From a virus, in IMG/VR virus record IMGVR_UViG_3300046355_000046, positions 22,458 to 86,457 of that record: a stretch of 64,000 nucleotides of DNA; one strand, written 5' to 3'. How positions within the stretch are numbered: position 1 is the first letter of the stretch; each line of letters opens with the position of its first letter. The notes under the pieces are model-generated. The model saw only the letters and a program-made list of their open reading frames with translations. It did not search any database and was not told the DNA's origin. The position numbers and the translations under genes were made by a program. Positions 36,901 to 44,854 of the stretch are shown piece after piece.

Positions 36901-39344
36901 GGGCTAGTGCTAGAGGGATATCTGCAGATAAAGCCATGGAAATGATTCTTCAGATAGATGAGAAAGGTAACTGGAATGGTAACTTCTTAAATAAATATAA
37001 GTCAGAGTTCAGAGAACAAAAGAACAAAGCCATATTATCTGGTAACAGTAAGTGGATTGTAGATAATATGAACTATGATAAAGAGAAGTATGAGGCTGCA
37101 GAAAAAAGAACTATAGAAAATTTCAGAAGTGTTGGTTATGCTTTAGATGAAGAAGCTAATGAGAAGATAGTACAAAAAAAGATTAAAGAGTGGGCTCTTA
37201 ATCATAAGGTTGTTAATGATAATGGAACTGTTAACATTAAAGCTTTGCTTAATCCTACTAATGGTTTTTTAATACCGGCTGATCAATGGCTTACAGATAA
37301 GTGGTTAAACCTACAAAAGCCTGAGAACCAAGCACTTAAAGATGTGTATGATTTCTTCCAATCATTAATTGATGAGGCAGAAGATTTAGGTATGTTAGAT
37401 AAAAATTCTAAAAACTTTATTCCGTCTGTATTTGCTTCTAAGATTGATCAGTTTGCTTTTGGGGATGTAAGAAATCTATTCTCTACTAAAGGGGTATTTG
37501 AAAATCTACAAGTAGATGCAGGTAATACATATACACCAGAGATTGATCCAACTGATGGTACTATCATTAATCGTATTCCTGTATACTTTACTTCAGATAT
37601 TGGCGTGAAGAATGAAGAAACAGGAGAAGTAGACTACTCTAAAAAGTCTAGAGACTTATTTAAAGTGTTTGCTGTATGGTCAGCTCATATGTATAACTAT
37701 GAAGCTATGCATGAGATTGAAGACTCTTCTCAAATGTTATTAGATGTTGAGCGTAATAAGCGTAGCTTGGTTACGGATCAGTTTGGTAATGTTAAAATAG
37801 AAAATGGTAAAGCTAAGTCTGCAGATAATAATGACAGAAATGCTAAAATCTTTGAAGAGTTTGTAAACTTCTATTTATATGACAGAGTTGGTGGTAAGTT
37901 TAACGATGCTAAACTTACAATACTAAATAAAGAATACTCATTATTAAAGACAGGACAAGCTGCTATGAGATTCTTTAGTCTTAAGACGTTAGCATTAAGT
38001 CCATTGTCTGGTACAGCACAGTTTGTTGGTGGTACAGGTAATGCTTTGTTCATGGCTCAGAAAGGTATTTACTTTACTAATAAGACATGGGCTAAAGCTA
38101 TGTACACTGCATCAGGAAGTAAGAAAGCTTGGGCCGCATTAAAGTTCATGAACGTACTTGGTGAAGGTAATACAAATGTTATGATAGAAGAGCTAAGCTT
38201 ATCTGCAACTAACAGAGTATTGACTACAGAAAATGCATACATCATGATGCGTATGGGTGATAAGGCTGTACAGTACCCAGTAGCTATTGCTATGATGATG
38301 GAGCATATGGTGCAAGACGGTAAGATTGTTAGTATACAGCAGTTTGTAAAAGCTAAGTATAACTACAATACAGAGTTTTATAACTTACCTAGTGCTGAGC
38401 GTAAAGCTTTGATGAAGAAGATAGACCAAGAAGTTGGTGAGCTTCAAGAAAAAGAAAGTGTTTACGTTAAAGGTGTAATGGATAAAGATGGTAATTTTAC
38501 TATACCAGGAATAGAAAAAGATAGTGAAACATTTTCAGACTTTAGAAATAAGATTAAGGGTGTTAACAAGCGTATTGTTGGTAACCAATCTAGAGATGAT
38601 ATTAACAATATTAGAACTACTCTATTAGGTCAAGCTTTTATGCAATTTAGATCATGGATGCCAGAGATGGTTGAAGAAAGACTTGAAGGACTTAAGTATG
38701 ATGATGAATTGCAGAACTGGACATATGGTAAGTTTCACTCATTCTTTGGTCATGTGTTTAGTAAAAAACTTCCTAAGCTTCTTAAAGCTATTATGACTGG
38801 GTTTGGAGATGACGCTGTACTATTAGCTAAAGAAAAGTATGAAGAACTTAAACGTGAAGCATATGAGAAAGGAGAAGACTTTACTATTACTGAAGGAGAA
38901 TTTGTAGATATTCATATTGGTAATCTACGCTCTATGGTAGCTGAACTTATGACACTTACTGCATTTGCTTCTGCTGTTCTATCTGTTGTATCTGGAGATG
39001 ATGGTAATAGAAGAAACAAAGGAATGAAACAGTATTTATCTAGAGCTCTTAAAAAGTACTACAATGAATTTGCATTTTACTACAACCCTATTGAACTAAC
39101 TAGATTAATGAGATCTCCTTTACCTGTTGTAAGCTTAGCTGAAGATATGGTTAGATTCTTAGGAGCTTTAAATAAAGAAGCTGCAGGTCAGTTAGTTGGA
39201 AATAAAGATTGGACAGAATCAGCAAAACCATTGAAGTACTTTACTAAGATGGTACCAGTAGCTAAAGAAGCTATGTTACTATTTGCCACCTATGACGATG
39301 ACTTCAGAAAAGATTGGGGTATAAAAATAGAACCAGGATACTAA
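33927..39344 (+). CDS. Polyvalent virion protein: ADP-ribosyltransferase-like plus PD-(D/E)XK nuclease domains
   Basis: An 1805 aa protein. Near residue 50 is 'FKDWFGDWE', a tag of phage/mobile-element polyvalent proteins. Residues about 180-300 match an ART-PolyVal-type ADP-ribosyltransferase: Y183-H-G-T186, 'VTYFSTSKKYSDQF', 'TIAVFEPQQILVLG'. Residues 589-700 form a RecB/Cas4-like nuclease: G-x3-H593, D664 in 'GSIDLVVI', D678-x-K680 in 'DIYDWKSQ', then 'QLENYRKIL'. The C-terminal 450 residues are helical with hydrophobic stretches ('ELMTLTAFASAVLSVVS'). It begins 2 bases after the giant RNAP stop and is probably co-packaged and injected. Confidence 0.7.
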   Translation: MGCSIIRNPETKQIERVLAPNGKESRLYEDILSIIGSKAKEDALKLWAQVYTTKFKDWFGDWERLERIRREDPGMDAGTFETVNAFVSKDIDENGEPKILNGLFTDRNGNVRMFYNALETNEAQLNEDYLFNTPFTTEIRELEEDSEAFFRRNRELASIGSPQQYSEYLNTVFPGSRIKSIVYHGTFLKDLIKDGFKGYVTYFSTSKKYSDQFSFGKDENIIRAVVNIQNPYTAPSEIADVPEEVHDTDAFTAPRVVKSRNSGYDSVVGKDAGQEKGDTIAVFEPQQILVLGSKEDIEGFRRFVSPSLTAKDIEEGTRPEDVKNKITKFLEKIGVAIQSVDVIRDAQGNIVKDAAAKASMLNKIIQVVDGLESLDTLPEEAAHFFVEMLGPGHPLYKEMVSKITGYKVYAQTVEQYKNKAAYRNADGTINFDKIKKEAIGQVIAEHILKMQTGNETQERMNFLMNWWTKLWDFVKEIFNKSEDNPFETAAENILDGNTEFLDTDIQLDEEYYQLVDPTQGLKMDQTNIELDNSIDPRTGQKRHIYKYKGENAKGSVTSTYVDRWLKKIFRSDQRSEKQKLIDLNKAEFGDVIHKQIQNIVNSWTYDDGSKRDVQGPINIILPNAVYTRLNTYIQSVMAQYEPGTQFMSEVKVFDQKAKIGGSIDLVVIQPNGVVDIYDWKSQEVGKTQTDLKTYKETMYRIQLENYRKILQLQYGFQKFGKLRAIPMRTKFTIKNGQIDTIKELEVGNIDPTLIPDDKSYLLPVTLRTESTGDSQMDSLLEKLNGIYDKIDKTRYTKEELYKKREELAQLRVAIRDLQLKNKVDRLVELGLLEYKKYAEMLDNKTLSGKELQDAIKILQVFSESGVLLYDLREQYFNVAQNSKKKGAIAEYEDLNKRFLTMTSRVTKLIADLDIYRKEQVDNLAKKNGIFNILDAEAPLSTYRGLLSALSNIPQRSFRLFSKILRVVQNNRDAKFDSTAAKMVLLKKKFLTWASARGISADKAMEMILQIDEKGNWNGNFLNKYKSEFREQKNKAILSGNSKWIVDNMNYDKEKYEAAEKRTIENFRSVGYALDEEANEKIVQKKIKEWALNHKVVNDNGTVNIKALLNPTNGFLIPADQWLTDKWLNLQKPENQALKDVYDFFQSLIDEAEDLGMLDKNSKNFIPSVFASKIDQFAFGDVRNLFSTKGVFENLQVDAGNTYTPEIDPTDGTIINRIPVYFTSDIGVKNEETGEVDYSKKSRDLFKVFAVWSAHMYNYEAMHEIEDSSQMLLDVERNKRSLVTDQFGNVKIENGKAKSADNNDRNAKIFEEFVNFYLYDRVGGKFNDAKLTILNKEYSLLKTGQAAMRFFSLKTLALSPLSGTAQFVGGTGNALFMAQKGIYFTNKTWAKAMYTASGSKKAWAALKFMNVLGEGNTNVMIEELSLSATNRVLTTENAYIMMRMGDKAVQYPVAIAMMMEHMVQDGKIVSIQQFVKAKYNYNTEFYNLPSAERKALMKKIDQEVGELQEKESVYVKGVMDKDGNFTIPGIEKDSETFSDFRNKIKGVNKRIVGNQSRDDINNIRTTLLGQAFMQFRSWMPEMVEERLEGLKYDDELQNWTYGKFHSFFGHVFSKKLPKLLKAIMTGFGDDAVLLAKEKYEELKREAYEKGEDFTITEGEFVDIHIGNLRSMVAELMTLTAFASAVLSVVSGDDGNRRNKGMKQYLSRALKKYYNEFAFYYNPIELTRLMRSPLPVVSLAEDMVRFLGALNKEAAGQLVGNKDWTESAKPLKYFTKMVPVAKEAMLLFATYDDDFRKDWGIKIEPGY

Positions 39345-39348
39345 TAAA

Positions 39349-39373
39349 AAAGGGGGACTAATTATCCCCCTTT
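39349..39373. terminator. Bidirectional terminator between converging units
   Basis: AAAGGGGGA (39349-39357) and TCCCCCTTT (39365-39373) form a perfect 9 bp stem with a 7-base loop, flanked by A/T runs on both sides. It ends the forward virion unit and the minus-strand block. Confidence 0.85.
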
Positions 39374-39561
39374 AATTTTATATTGATAGTCATAAGAGCT
39401 ATGACTATACCAAAACTTATAGATGCGTATTTGGTCAAGATAAAAGTTTTATCTGGTCTTATACCATCACACATGTTTAATACTTCACACTCTATACCAA
39501 ACAGACTTCTGTCTGCATTGAATAAAGAGAATGATACTGTTGGCATTTTGTTAATCTGCAT
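39358..39561 (-). CDS. Small membrane protein, hypothetical
   Basis: A 67 aa protein with a likely C-terminal membrane helix ('YASISFGIVIALMTINI'). Its ATG lies 1 base after the stop of the upstream receiver-domain gene, which supports it as the last gene of the minus-strand unit; its stop codon lies in the loop of the terminator. An overlapping plus-strand frame (39383-39622) is judged a shadow. Function unknown. Confidence 0.55.
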   Translation of the reverse strand: MQINKMPTVSFSLFNADRSLFGIECEVLNMCDGIRPDKTFILTKYASISFGIVIALMTINIKLKGDN

Positions 39562-39562
39562 A

Positions 39563-40003
39563 TTATTTGGTTTTTGTTTCTACTGTAAATGGATGTCTAC
39601 CGATGTAGCAATCTTCTGGTAGGCCCATATGTTTTTTAAATCCGTTGAGTAAGCTATGAATATTGCTAGCTCCAACAGGGTTATGACTATGTACAGAACA
39701 TCCTTTTAAAGGTACGTTATTTTCCTGACAATACTCTACTAACCACTTAGCACAGTCTAGACCAGTCTTCTCAGTATACTCATCATAGTTTGGATGCTGA
39801 TAGCCTAGTGCTAACTTTTGTCTAAAGTAGTCATCAATATGTTCATCAGCTAAGTCATGATCAAATGATATAAGATCAGGCATACCATGAGTACTGATCC
39901 ATTCTACAAATTGTGCGTAGTTTCTAACTACAAACCAAGATTCGTACCCCGGAATAGTTTCCGTTGGGGTACGCTGGTCATCTAAATAGAGAGCTTTCTT
40001 CAT
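39563..40003 (-). CDS. Cyclic-phosphate-processing receiver-like domain protein (cREC)
   Basis: A 146 aa protein with a receiver-like layout: 'LYLDDQRTP' at the N terminus (acidic pair D8-D9), 'DLISFDHDLA', 'GLDCAKWLVEYC' and 'VHSHNPVGASNI'. This pattern is that of the cyclic-phosphate-processing receiver family predicted by others to act on cyclic phosphates in RNA or nucleotide-signal metabolism. In a phage it could process RNA ends or counter a nucleotide-signalling defence; both are inference. It is 3 bases downstream of the MazG-like gene in the same unit. Confidence 0.65.
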   Translation of the reverse strand: MKKALYLDDQRTPTETIPGYESWFVVRNYAQFVEWISTHGMPDLISFDHDLADEHIDDYFRQKLALGYQHPNYDEYTEKTGLDCAKWLVEYCQENNVPLKGCSVHSHNPVGASNIHSLLNGFKKHMGLPEDCYIGRHPFTVETKTK

Positions 40004-40006
40004 ATT

Positions 40007-40309
40007 TTAGTCTTTAATAAATACACCGTTTACAGTTTTACCTGTACGGCTTTTAATCTCATTCCAAGCTGCTTCTAAACACTCTGCAGGTTCCATGCCT
40101 ACTTGTTTAGCTAAAATAATTAAGGTCACAAATGCATCTCCTATACCATCTTTAAGCTCTTCTTGCTTGTTCTTAGCTAAGGCTCCAGCAGTTTCACCTA
40201 CTTCTTCCATAACTTTAAGCATCTGCTTAGGTGCATTTTCTGGTTTTAAGATGTTCTTATCTTCTGCCCATCCAATTACGTTGTCAATAAGTGTGTTAAA
40301 GTTTTCCAT
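40007..40309 (-). CDS. MazG-like nucleotide pyrophosphohydrolase
   Basis: A 100 aa all-helical protein with the MazG/MazG-like signature E35-E-x-x-E39, then 'ELKDGIGDAFVTLIIL' (acidic residues at 50-51, 54 and 58). The family hydrolyses (d)NTPs to monophosphates and can lower host (p)ppGpp or cleanse nucleotide pools; which applies here is unknown. It lies with ribonucleotide reductase and dNMP kinase genes, so nucleotide-pool control during replication is the likely role. Confidence 0.75.
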   Translation of the reverse strand: MENFNTLIDNVIGWAEDKNILKPENAPKQMLKVMEEVGETAGALAKNKQEELKDGIGDAFVTLIILAKQVGMEPAECLEAAWNEIKSRTGKTVNGVFIKD

Positions 40310-40313
40310 TGTT

Positions 40314-40736
40314 TTATTTTTGTTTAAGTAAATCTAATTCTGTTTTGAGTTCTATTAACTCTTGTTGCATAACTCTTTGGTTATCAACTAATTGTGTAAT
40401 GTTCTGTTGTAGTTCATCTATTCTTTTACCAGATGATTTTATAATTTTAGCGTACTCTGATAAATCAAAGGTAGATGTTTTAGTACATCCTACAGTTTCT
40501 CCATCACAAGTTGTCATAGTTATTACATTGATTCTAGTAGGTAGTTGTACACTTTCTAGATATCTATTATAATAAGGTTGGTCCATGTTAGCCATAGACT
40601 GTACCCAATCAGTCATTTCGATCTGAGTGAGTACAGTTGTTTGCATATTATCTACTAACCAAGCTTTTACTTCATCGTGTAGAAAGAACCTAGGTTTTTG
40701 ACCTACTCTTTCTTGTGTTAATATTTCATCTATCAT
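40314..40736 (-). CDS. Hypothetical protein with C-terminal coiled coil
   Basis: A 140 aa protein. Residues 1-90 are mixed with no known motif; residues about 95-140 are a heptad-like helix ('IDELQQNITQLVDNQRVMQQ'), so it probably oligomerises. The leader is AACACA before ATG. It sits between the nrdA-like gene and the MazG-like gene in a tightly packed unit. I do not recognise a family. Confidence 0.6.
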   Translation of the reverse strand: MIDEILTQERVGQKPRFFLHDEVKAWLVDNMQTTVLTQIEMTDWVQSMANMDQPYYNRYLESVQLPTRINVITMTTCDGETVGCTKTSTFDLSEYAKIIKSSGKRIDELQQNITQLVDNQRVMQQELIELKTELDLLKQK

Positions 40737-40747
40737 TGTGTTGGTTT

Positions 40748-42373
40748 TTATCCCTCACAGCTAGCACACTCCAAAATGTTTCTTGTAAATGATTGAGCAC
40801 TACTAATACTAAACTGATAGTAGAGAGTCTTTACTCCTTGCTCATGAGCAAATAGATACAGCTGGTTGATATCTTTAGCTGGAATGGTAGGGTGAATCAT
40901 TAGATTTAGAGACTGAGACTGATCAATAAACTTCTGTCTTGCAGCAGCTTGGATAATAATCTCTTTAGGACTAATCTCAATGAATGATTTAAATACAGCT
41001 TTTGTAGGGAAATCTAAATGCTGTACTGATCCATCTTTCTTAAGGATACTGTCCCAAGTCTCTGCATTATTAAGATTGTATTTTTCAAGCTCTTCTTCTA
41101 AGAAAGGATTCTTGTATACAGTCTTACTCTTAGCTAAGTCTTTAATAAAATAGTTAGACTTAATAGGCTCAATACCCATACTAACTTGACCGTGGATAAA
41201 TGAACTAGACTTAGTAGGTGCAATTGCAACTAAAGTTGTATTAGCATAACCTGGTCTAATAGATTTAATTCCTTTAGTCTCACATAACATCTTAGATGTA
41301 GCATCAGATCTTTCTTTGATAGTCTTAAAGACTTCTACATTTAACATCTTAGCTTGCATAGATTCAAACTCTACAAGCTTTGATTGTAAATATGTATGCC
41401 ATCCTAGAACACCTAGTCCAATTGCTCTGTGATTTTTTGCAAACCTGTGAGCTCTAGACATGCCCGGTAGTGTAGCAGCTTTAGTAATAAACTCATCAAT
41501 CACTGCATTAAGAAACAGAGTATAAGTTTCAATAGCATCTGTTTGTTTAATCTCATCCCAGTGCAATAAGTTTAGGGACCCTAGACAACATACAAAAGAG
41601 TTGTAACTGTCTGTAGGTAACTGAATCTCAGAGCATAAGTTACTTGCTGTGATGTCCATTCCTAGCTCTTTGTAAGGAGAGTTGTTATTAGAGTTATCTT
41701 TAAACATAATATATGGAAAACCAAACTCATTACGTCTCTGAATAATCTTAGCCCAGATTTTACGTTTCTCAGGGTCACCTGCCTTCATCTCTTCTATCCA
41801 AGCATCAGTTACTGTAATACCGTACTGAAGATTCTGAATAAGATTACCTTCTGTACCAATATCTAAGAACTCTAAAATGTCTGGATGTTCTACTGGAAGG
41901 TATGCTGCACATGCACCACGTCTTGCTTCAGACTGTTTGCAAACATCTACTACTGTATCATAGATACGAGCATAGTGTACAGGTCCATCTGCTGTACCTC
42001 CTGTAGAGATAGCAGTACCACGGGATCTAATGTTTCCTAAGTATACACTAGTACCTCCACCATACTTTGACATCATGCCAATTTCACGACCTGCATTAAG
42101 AATGCTGTCTAGATTGTCATCTACATTACTACCATAACAACTAATTGGTAAACCTTTCTGCTTACCAAAGTTAATCCATACTGGAGTAGATAAACTATAG
42201 AAGCCACGGCTCATATAGTCTTCAAACTTTTGTGCAAAGCCAGGAACATTAAGATACTTCTCAGCTATCCTAGCTATGTCTTTAATCCTTTGCTCAGGAG
42301 ACTCTGTAATATATCCTCTAGAAAGGAACTTGCGGCTTTCATCATTAAGCCAATAATAGTTAGAATAGGTCAT
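40748..42373 (-). CDS. nrdA: Ribonucleoside-diphosphate reductase, large (alpha) subunit
   Basis: A 541 aa protein from the chosen start MTYSNY (the longer frame to 42433 runs deep into nrdB). Active-site features: C79 in 'ISCYGSN', N245-L-C247-S-E249, 'CCLGSLNL', a C-terminal 'LYYQFS' tyrosine pair and a terminal C-x2-C ('CASC'). It converts ribonucleotides to deoxyribonucleotides using the radical from NrdB. It is shorter than E. coli NrdA (761 aa) and lacks an N-terminal ATP cone, so it probably escapes dATP inhibition. Its start overlaps the nrdB stop by about 14 bases. Confidence 0.92.
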   Translation of the reverse strand: MTYSNYYWLNDESRKFLSRGYITESPEQRIKDIARIAEKYLNVPGFAQKFEDYMSRGFYSLSTPVWINFGKQKGLPISCYGSNVDDNLDSILNAGREIGMMSKYGGGTSVYLGNIRSRGTAISTGGTADGPVHYARIYDTVVDVCKQSEARRGACAAYLPVEHPDILEFLDIGTEGNLIQNLQYGITVTDAWIEEMKAGDPEKRKIWAKIIQRRNEFGFPYIMFKDNSNNNSPYKELGMDITASNLCSEIQLPTDSYNSFVCCLGSLNLLHWDEIKQTDAIETYTLFLNAVIDEFITKAATLPGMSRAHRFAKNHRAIGLGVLGWHTYLQSKLVEFESMQAKMLNVEVFKTIKERSDATSKMLCETKGIKSIRPGYANTTLVAIAPTKSSSFIHGQVSMGIEPIKSNYFIKDLAKSKTVYKNPFLEEELEKYNLNNAETWDSILKKDGSVQHLDFPTKAVFKSFIEISPKEIIIQAAARQKFIDQSQSLNLMIHPTIPAKDINQLYLFAHEQGVKTLYYQFSISSAQSFTRNILECASCEG

Positions 42374-43340
42374 CTTCTGTGATTGCTTTAGATTTTTTAT
42401 TATAATCAATTTGTTTCTTGTAAAAGAAGTCACCTTCTTTAGTAGCTAAGATCTCTACATCAAACCAATGAGTCTGCTCTAATAGACTAGAGTCAATAGT
42501 AAAGACAGGGTTCATACCAATCTTTGCTAAAGAGTTATTAAATCTATTCATAATGAAAGCTTTAATGTTTTCTTTAGGAAGAAACTCAAGCTCACCTTTC
42601 TCAAAGATCCAATCTAGAATATCACACTCTGCAGCAAATGCTTTTTGACATGCTGAGTAGATAAGATCTTTGAACTCCTGGTCAAACCATTCTGGATTTT
42701 CTGCTTGAATAATATTAATTATCTCAGCACCAAAGTTACCATGGATATCCTCTTCTTTAGAAGTAGCTTCTACAACGTTTGAGATTCCCTTAAATAAGTT
42801 TTTCTCTTTGTTAAAAGACATCATGATTAAGAACTGGCTGAACAAACTAACATGCTCAATGAATAGAGAGAATAAAAGCACACTCTTAGTATACATCTTA
42901 TTATCTCCACTACGGGTACCATCAAGATACTTTTTCAAGTATTGGATTCTACCTTCAATAGCCGGGATTTCAATTACTGTTCTGAACTCTTCTTCAAGAC
43001 CCAGAATTCTAAGTAGTCTAGCATAAGCATCTTTGTGTCTAACTTCAGACTCAGCAAAGGTCATACCTACATCACCTATCTCAGTGATTGGCATTCTTTT
43101 ATACAAGTCAGCCCAAAAGGTTTTAACATTAACTTCTATCTGAGCAATAGCTAACATTGTTCTTTTAATAACTTCTCTTTCCTCATCAGTCACTTTAACT
43201 CTAAAGTCATCAATGTCTGTAGTAAAGTTGTATTCTGTGTCAATCCAATAGGAGTGACGGATAGCATCTTTATATGCTAGTAACTGTGGATACTCATAAG
43301 GAAGAATGTTTACTCTGGCCTCAAAGATGTTTCTTTTCAT
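42360..43340 (-). CDS. nrdB: Ribonucleoside-diphosphate reductase, small (beta) subunit
   Basis: A 326 aa class I beta subunit. Di-metal ligands are visible as E69, E99-x2-H102 ('ESEVRH'), E162 ('FIEH') and E197-x2-H200 ('EEDIH'). Y106, four residues after H102, is in the place of the tyrosyl radical. The C terminus 'TEDDLF' is the usual alpha-subunit-binding tail. The first ligand is Glu where E. coli has Asp. With the overlapping nrdA gene it supplies dNTPs under aerobic conditions, consistent with an aerobic or aquatic host. An alternative is a Mn-type centre; metal use cannot be read from sequence. Confidence 0.93.
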   Translation of the reverse strand: MKRNIFEARVNILPYEYPQLLAYKDAIRHSYWIDTEYNFTTDIDDFRVKVTDEEREVIKRTMLAIAQIEVNVKTFWADLYKRMPITEIGDVGMTFAESEVRHKDAYARLLRILGLEEEFRTVIEIPAIEGRIQYLKKYLDGTRSGDNKMYTKSVLLFSLFIEHVSLFSQFLIMMSFNKEKNLFKGISNVVEATSKEEDIHGNFGAEIINIIQAENPEWFDQEFKDLIYSACQKAFAAECDILDWIFEKGELEFLPKENIKAFIMNRFNNSLAKIGMNPVFTIDSSLLEQTHWFDVEILATKEGDFFYKKQIDYNKKSKAITEDDLF

Positions 43341-43355
43341 TTTTCTATTAGTGTT

Positions 43356-43832
43356 TTATATTAAATCTTTATTCTCTTCTGTCTTATTAGCTTCTATTTC
43401 ATTAAGTTTTAACTTAACTAGTCTTTCACAAACTTCTCTCCAGTTATGTGCTTCAACTTGTACCATAGGTACTCTTAAGTTATTGGCTTTAGCTTGAGAA
43501 AACTCTTCTGGGTTATCATCTAGATGCCATATAAACTTAGTACCGTCTAAGTACTTATACTTATACTCCATGCAAGTAAAGCGTACATGATATCTAGGTA
43601 TACCTAATTTATCTACTACTGCCCATAGTTGTGCATTAGGATCTCCAGTAGTATTACTAGTAATCTTAGCCCAAAGCTCTTCAGAAAAAGCTTTAAAGTA
43701 TTTATGCTGATGGTTAGAATCGTAACGAGTAGTTACCACCCATACTTCTACACCTAACTTTATAAGTGTTTTGGCATACTCCTGAACGTCTTCACGCTCT
43801 AGTGTGCCATCAAAATCAAAACTTACTTTCAT
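43356..43832 (-). CDS. HAD-superfamily hydrolase
   Basis: A 158 aa protein starting 'MKVSFDFDGTL', the HAD motif I with nucleophile Asp (D6) and acid/base Asp (D8). 'VWVVTTR' fits motif II (Thr) and 'WHLDDNPEEF' fits motif IV (Asp pair). The small size means little or no cap domain. HADs dephosphorylate nucleotides, sugars or polynucleotide ends; the location beside ribonucleotide reductase favours a nucleotide or polynucleotide phosphatase, but that is inference. Confidence 0.75.
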   Translation of the reverse strand: MKVSFDFDGTLEREDVQEYAKTLIKLGVEVWVVTTRYDSNHQHKYFKAFSEELWAKITSNTTGDPNAQLWAVVDKLGIPRYHVRFTCMEYKYKYLDGTKFIWHLDDNPEEFSQAKANNLRVPMVQVEAHNWREVCERLVKLKLNEIEANKTEENKDLI

Positions 43833-43835
43833 ATT

Positions 43836-44105
43836 TTATTCTGTTTGGTTTTCCATGTATTTTTTAAACTCTGATGCTACTTTAGGATTAGCTTCTTCTA
43901 AATAGTATAATGTAGTTTCATACCTACCGTTTTCTATCTCACGGATAAATACTTCATTAACAAGACTGTCTTTAACTGTAATGGTGCTGTCTAACTGTTT
44001 TTGTAATATTCCTATTTGCTTAACCTGTTCTTTCAGATCAAACAGTGTATAGAACAGTAGACCAATAGTTGCAATACTAAGTACAGCACCAATATACTTT
44101 TTCAT
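43836..44105 (-). CDS. Small single-pass membrane protein
   Basis: An 89 aa protein with an N-terminal hydrophobic helix (residues 5-22, 'IGAVLSIATIGLLFYTLF') followed by a coiled-coil-like stretch ('LKEQVKQIGILQKQLDSTI'). It is probably anchored in the inner membrane with the C terminus outside, or a small spanin-like or exclusion protein. It lies in the middle of the replication unit 3 bases after the previous gene. No family is recognised. Confidence 0.6.
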   Translation of the reverse strand: MKKYIGAVLSIATIGLLFYTLFDLKEQVKQIGILQKQLDSTITVKDSLVNEVFIREIENGRYETTLYYLEEANPKVASEFKKYMENQTE

Positions 44106-44106
44106 T

Positions 44107-44358
44107 TTAAATAGTTTTTAATCCACAATACAGATCAATCATAGCCATTTCTCTTTCTGCTATCTTTTTGTAATAGCTTTTCTTTTTTAAATACTTAATT
44201 CCCCAATCTATCCATTCTTGTCTTTGAGCTTCAGTCATGGTCCATTGAGTATACCAGGCATCTTTTCTACCAATGATGTCATCATAGCTAACCTGATGGC
44301 CGGCTATGATGAACATTTGGTTAATGATATCTTTTGCTATATTCTCATTTCGAGTCAT
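44107..44358 (-). CDS. Hypothetical protein with WTMTEAQ motif
   Basis: An 83 aa protein ('INQMFIIAGHQVSYDDIIGR', 'WYTQWTMTEAQRQEWIDWG', then a Lys-rich stretch). I recall similar small proteins from unrelated Bacteroidetes phages, but no function is known to me. It is helical and soluble. The start overlaps the end of the zinc-ribbon gene upstream by 14 bases, which indicates coupled translation. Confidence 0.6.
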   Translation of the reverse strand: MTRNENIAKDIINQMFIIAGHQVSYDDIIGRKDAWYTQWTMTEAQRQEWIDWGIKYLKKKSYYKKIAEREMAMIDLYCGLKTI

Positions 44359-44572
44359 AGTATATCTGTCTTACTTTACTTCCTAACTCATTATCATTAG
44401 GTGTGTTAATAATTGTGGCTTCTGGTACAAGGATATGATTACGGTTAGTACCGTTAGTATAACAATTTGCACACAGCTGACCTAAACCTTCTACATACCC
44501 ATTTCTCATGTCTACATGAGTGGATACATCATATGCAGTTTCTACACCGCAGGATACACAAACATCTTTCAT
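44345..44572 (-). CDS. Small zinc-ribbon protein
   Basis: A 75 aa protein with two CxxC pairs, C5-x2-C8 ('CVSCG') and 'CANC' about 30 residues later, a likely four-cysteine zinc ribbon. Such small proteins bind DNA, RNA or other proteins. The leader is AACT before ATG. It is one of two adjacent small Cys4 proteins in this unit; its partner is unknown. Confidence 0.65.
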   Translation of the reverse strand: MKDVCVSCGVETAYDVSTHVDMRNGYVEGLGQLCANCYTNGTNRNHILVPEATIINTPNDNELGSKVRQIYYDSK

Positions 44573-44580
44573 AGTTGGTT

Positions 44581-44811
44581 TTATTTAGTAAAAAATTCTT
44601 TAATACGTTCTTTAAAAGTGAGGGTTACATTATGAAAATCTTTACCATTCCATCTTGTTACAGATCCTTTTCCTGACTTTTTAAATGTACAGATTCTACA
44701 CACTCGTACCTTTCCTAATGCTATTTTTAACTGAAACTTTCTAGTGTCAGTCTTAAACATGAATAGGGGATACCAACATGCACAATCTGTACAGTGTTTT
44801 CCTATTTTCAT
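44581..44811 (-). CDS. Small Cys4 zinc-finger protein
   Basis: A 76 aa very basic protein with C7-x2-C10 ('CTDCACWYP') and C-x2-C ('CRICTFKK') about 30 residues apart, and a Lys/Arg-rich C terminus. This resembles HNH-less zinc-finger proteins that bind nucleic acid. It lies at the start of a run of small genes downstream of a 43-base gap that may hold a weak AT-rich promoter (minus strand TATATTATATAA). Confidence 0.6.
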   Translation of the reverse strand: MKIGKHCTDCACWYPLFMFKTDTRKFQLKIALGKVRVCRICTFKKSGKGSVTRWNGKDFHNVTLTFKERIKEFFTK

Positions 44812-44854
44812 AGGGTATTTTTTAAGGAGTGCCGGTTATATAATATACTTAAAA

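Noticed and set aside
39383-39622. Plus-strand 79 aa open frame after the bidirectional terminator
   Set aside because: Overlaps minus-strand genes that are better packed with neighbours; it has no leader or family resemblance.
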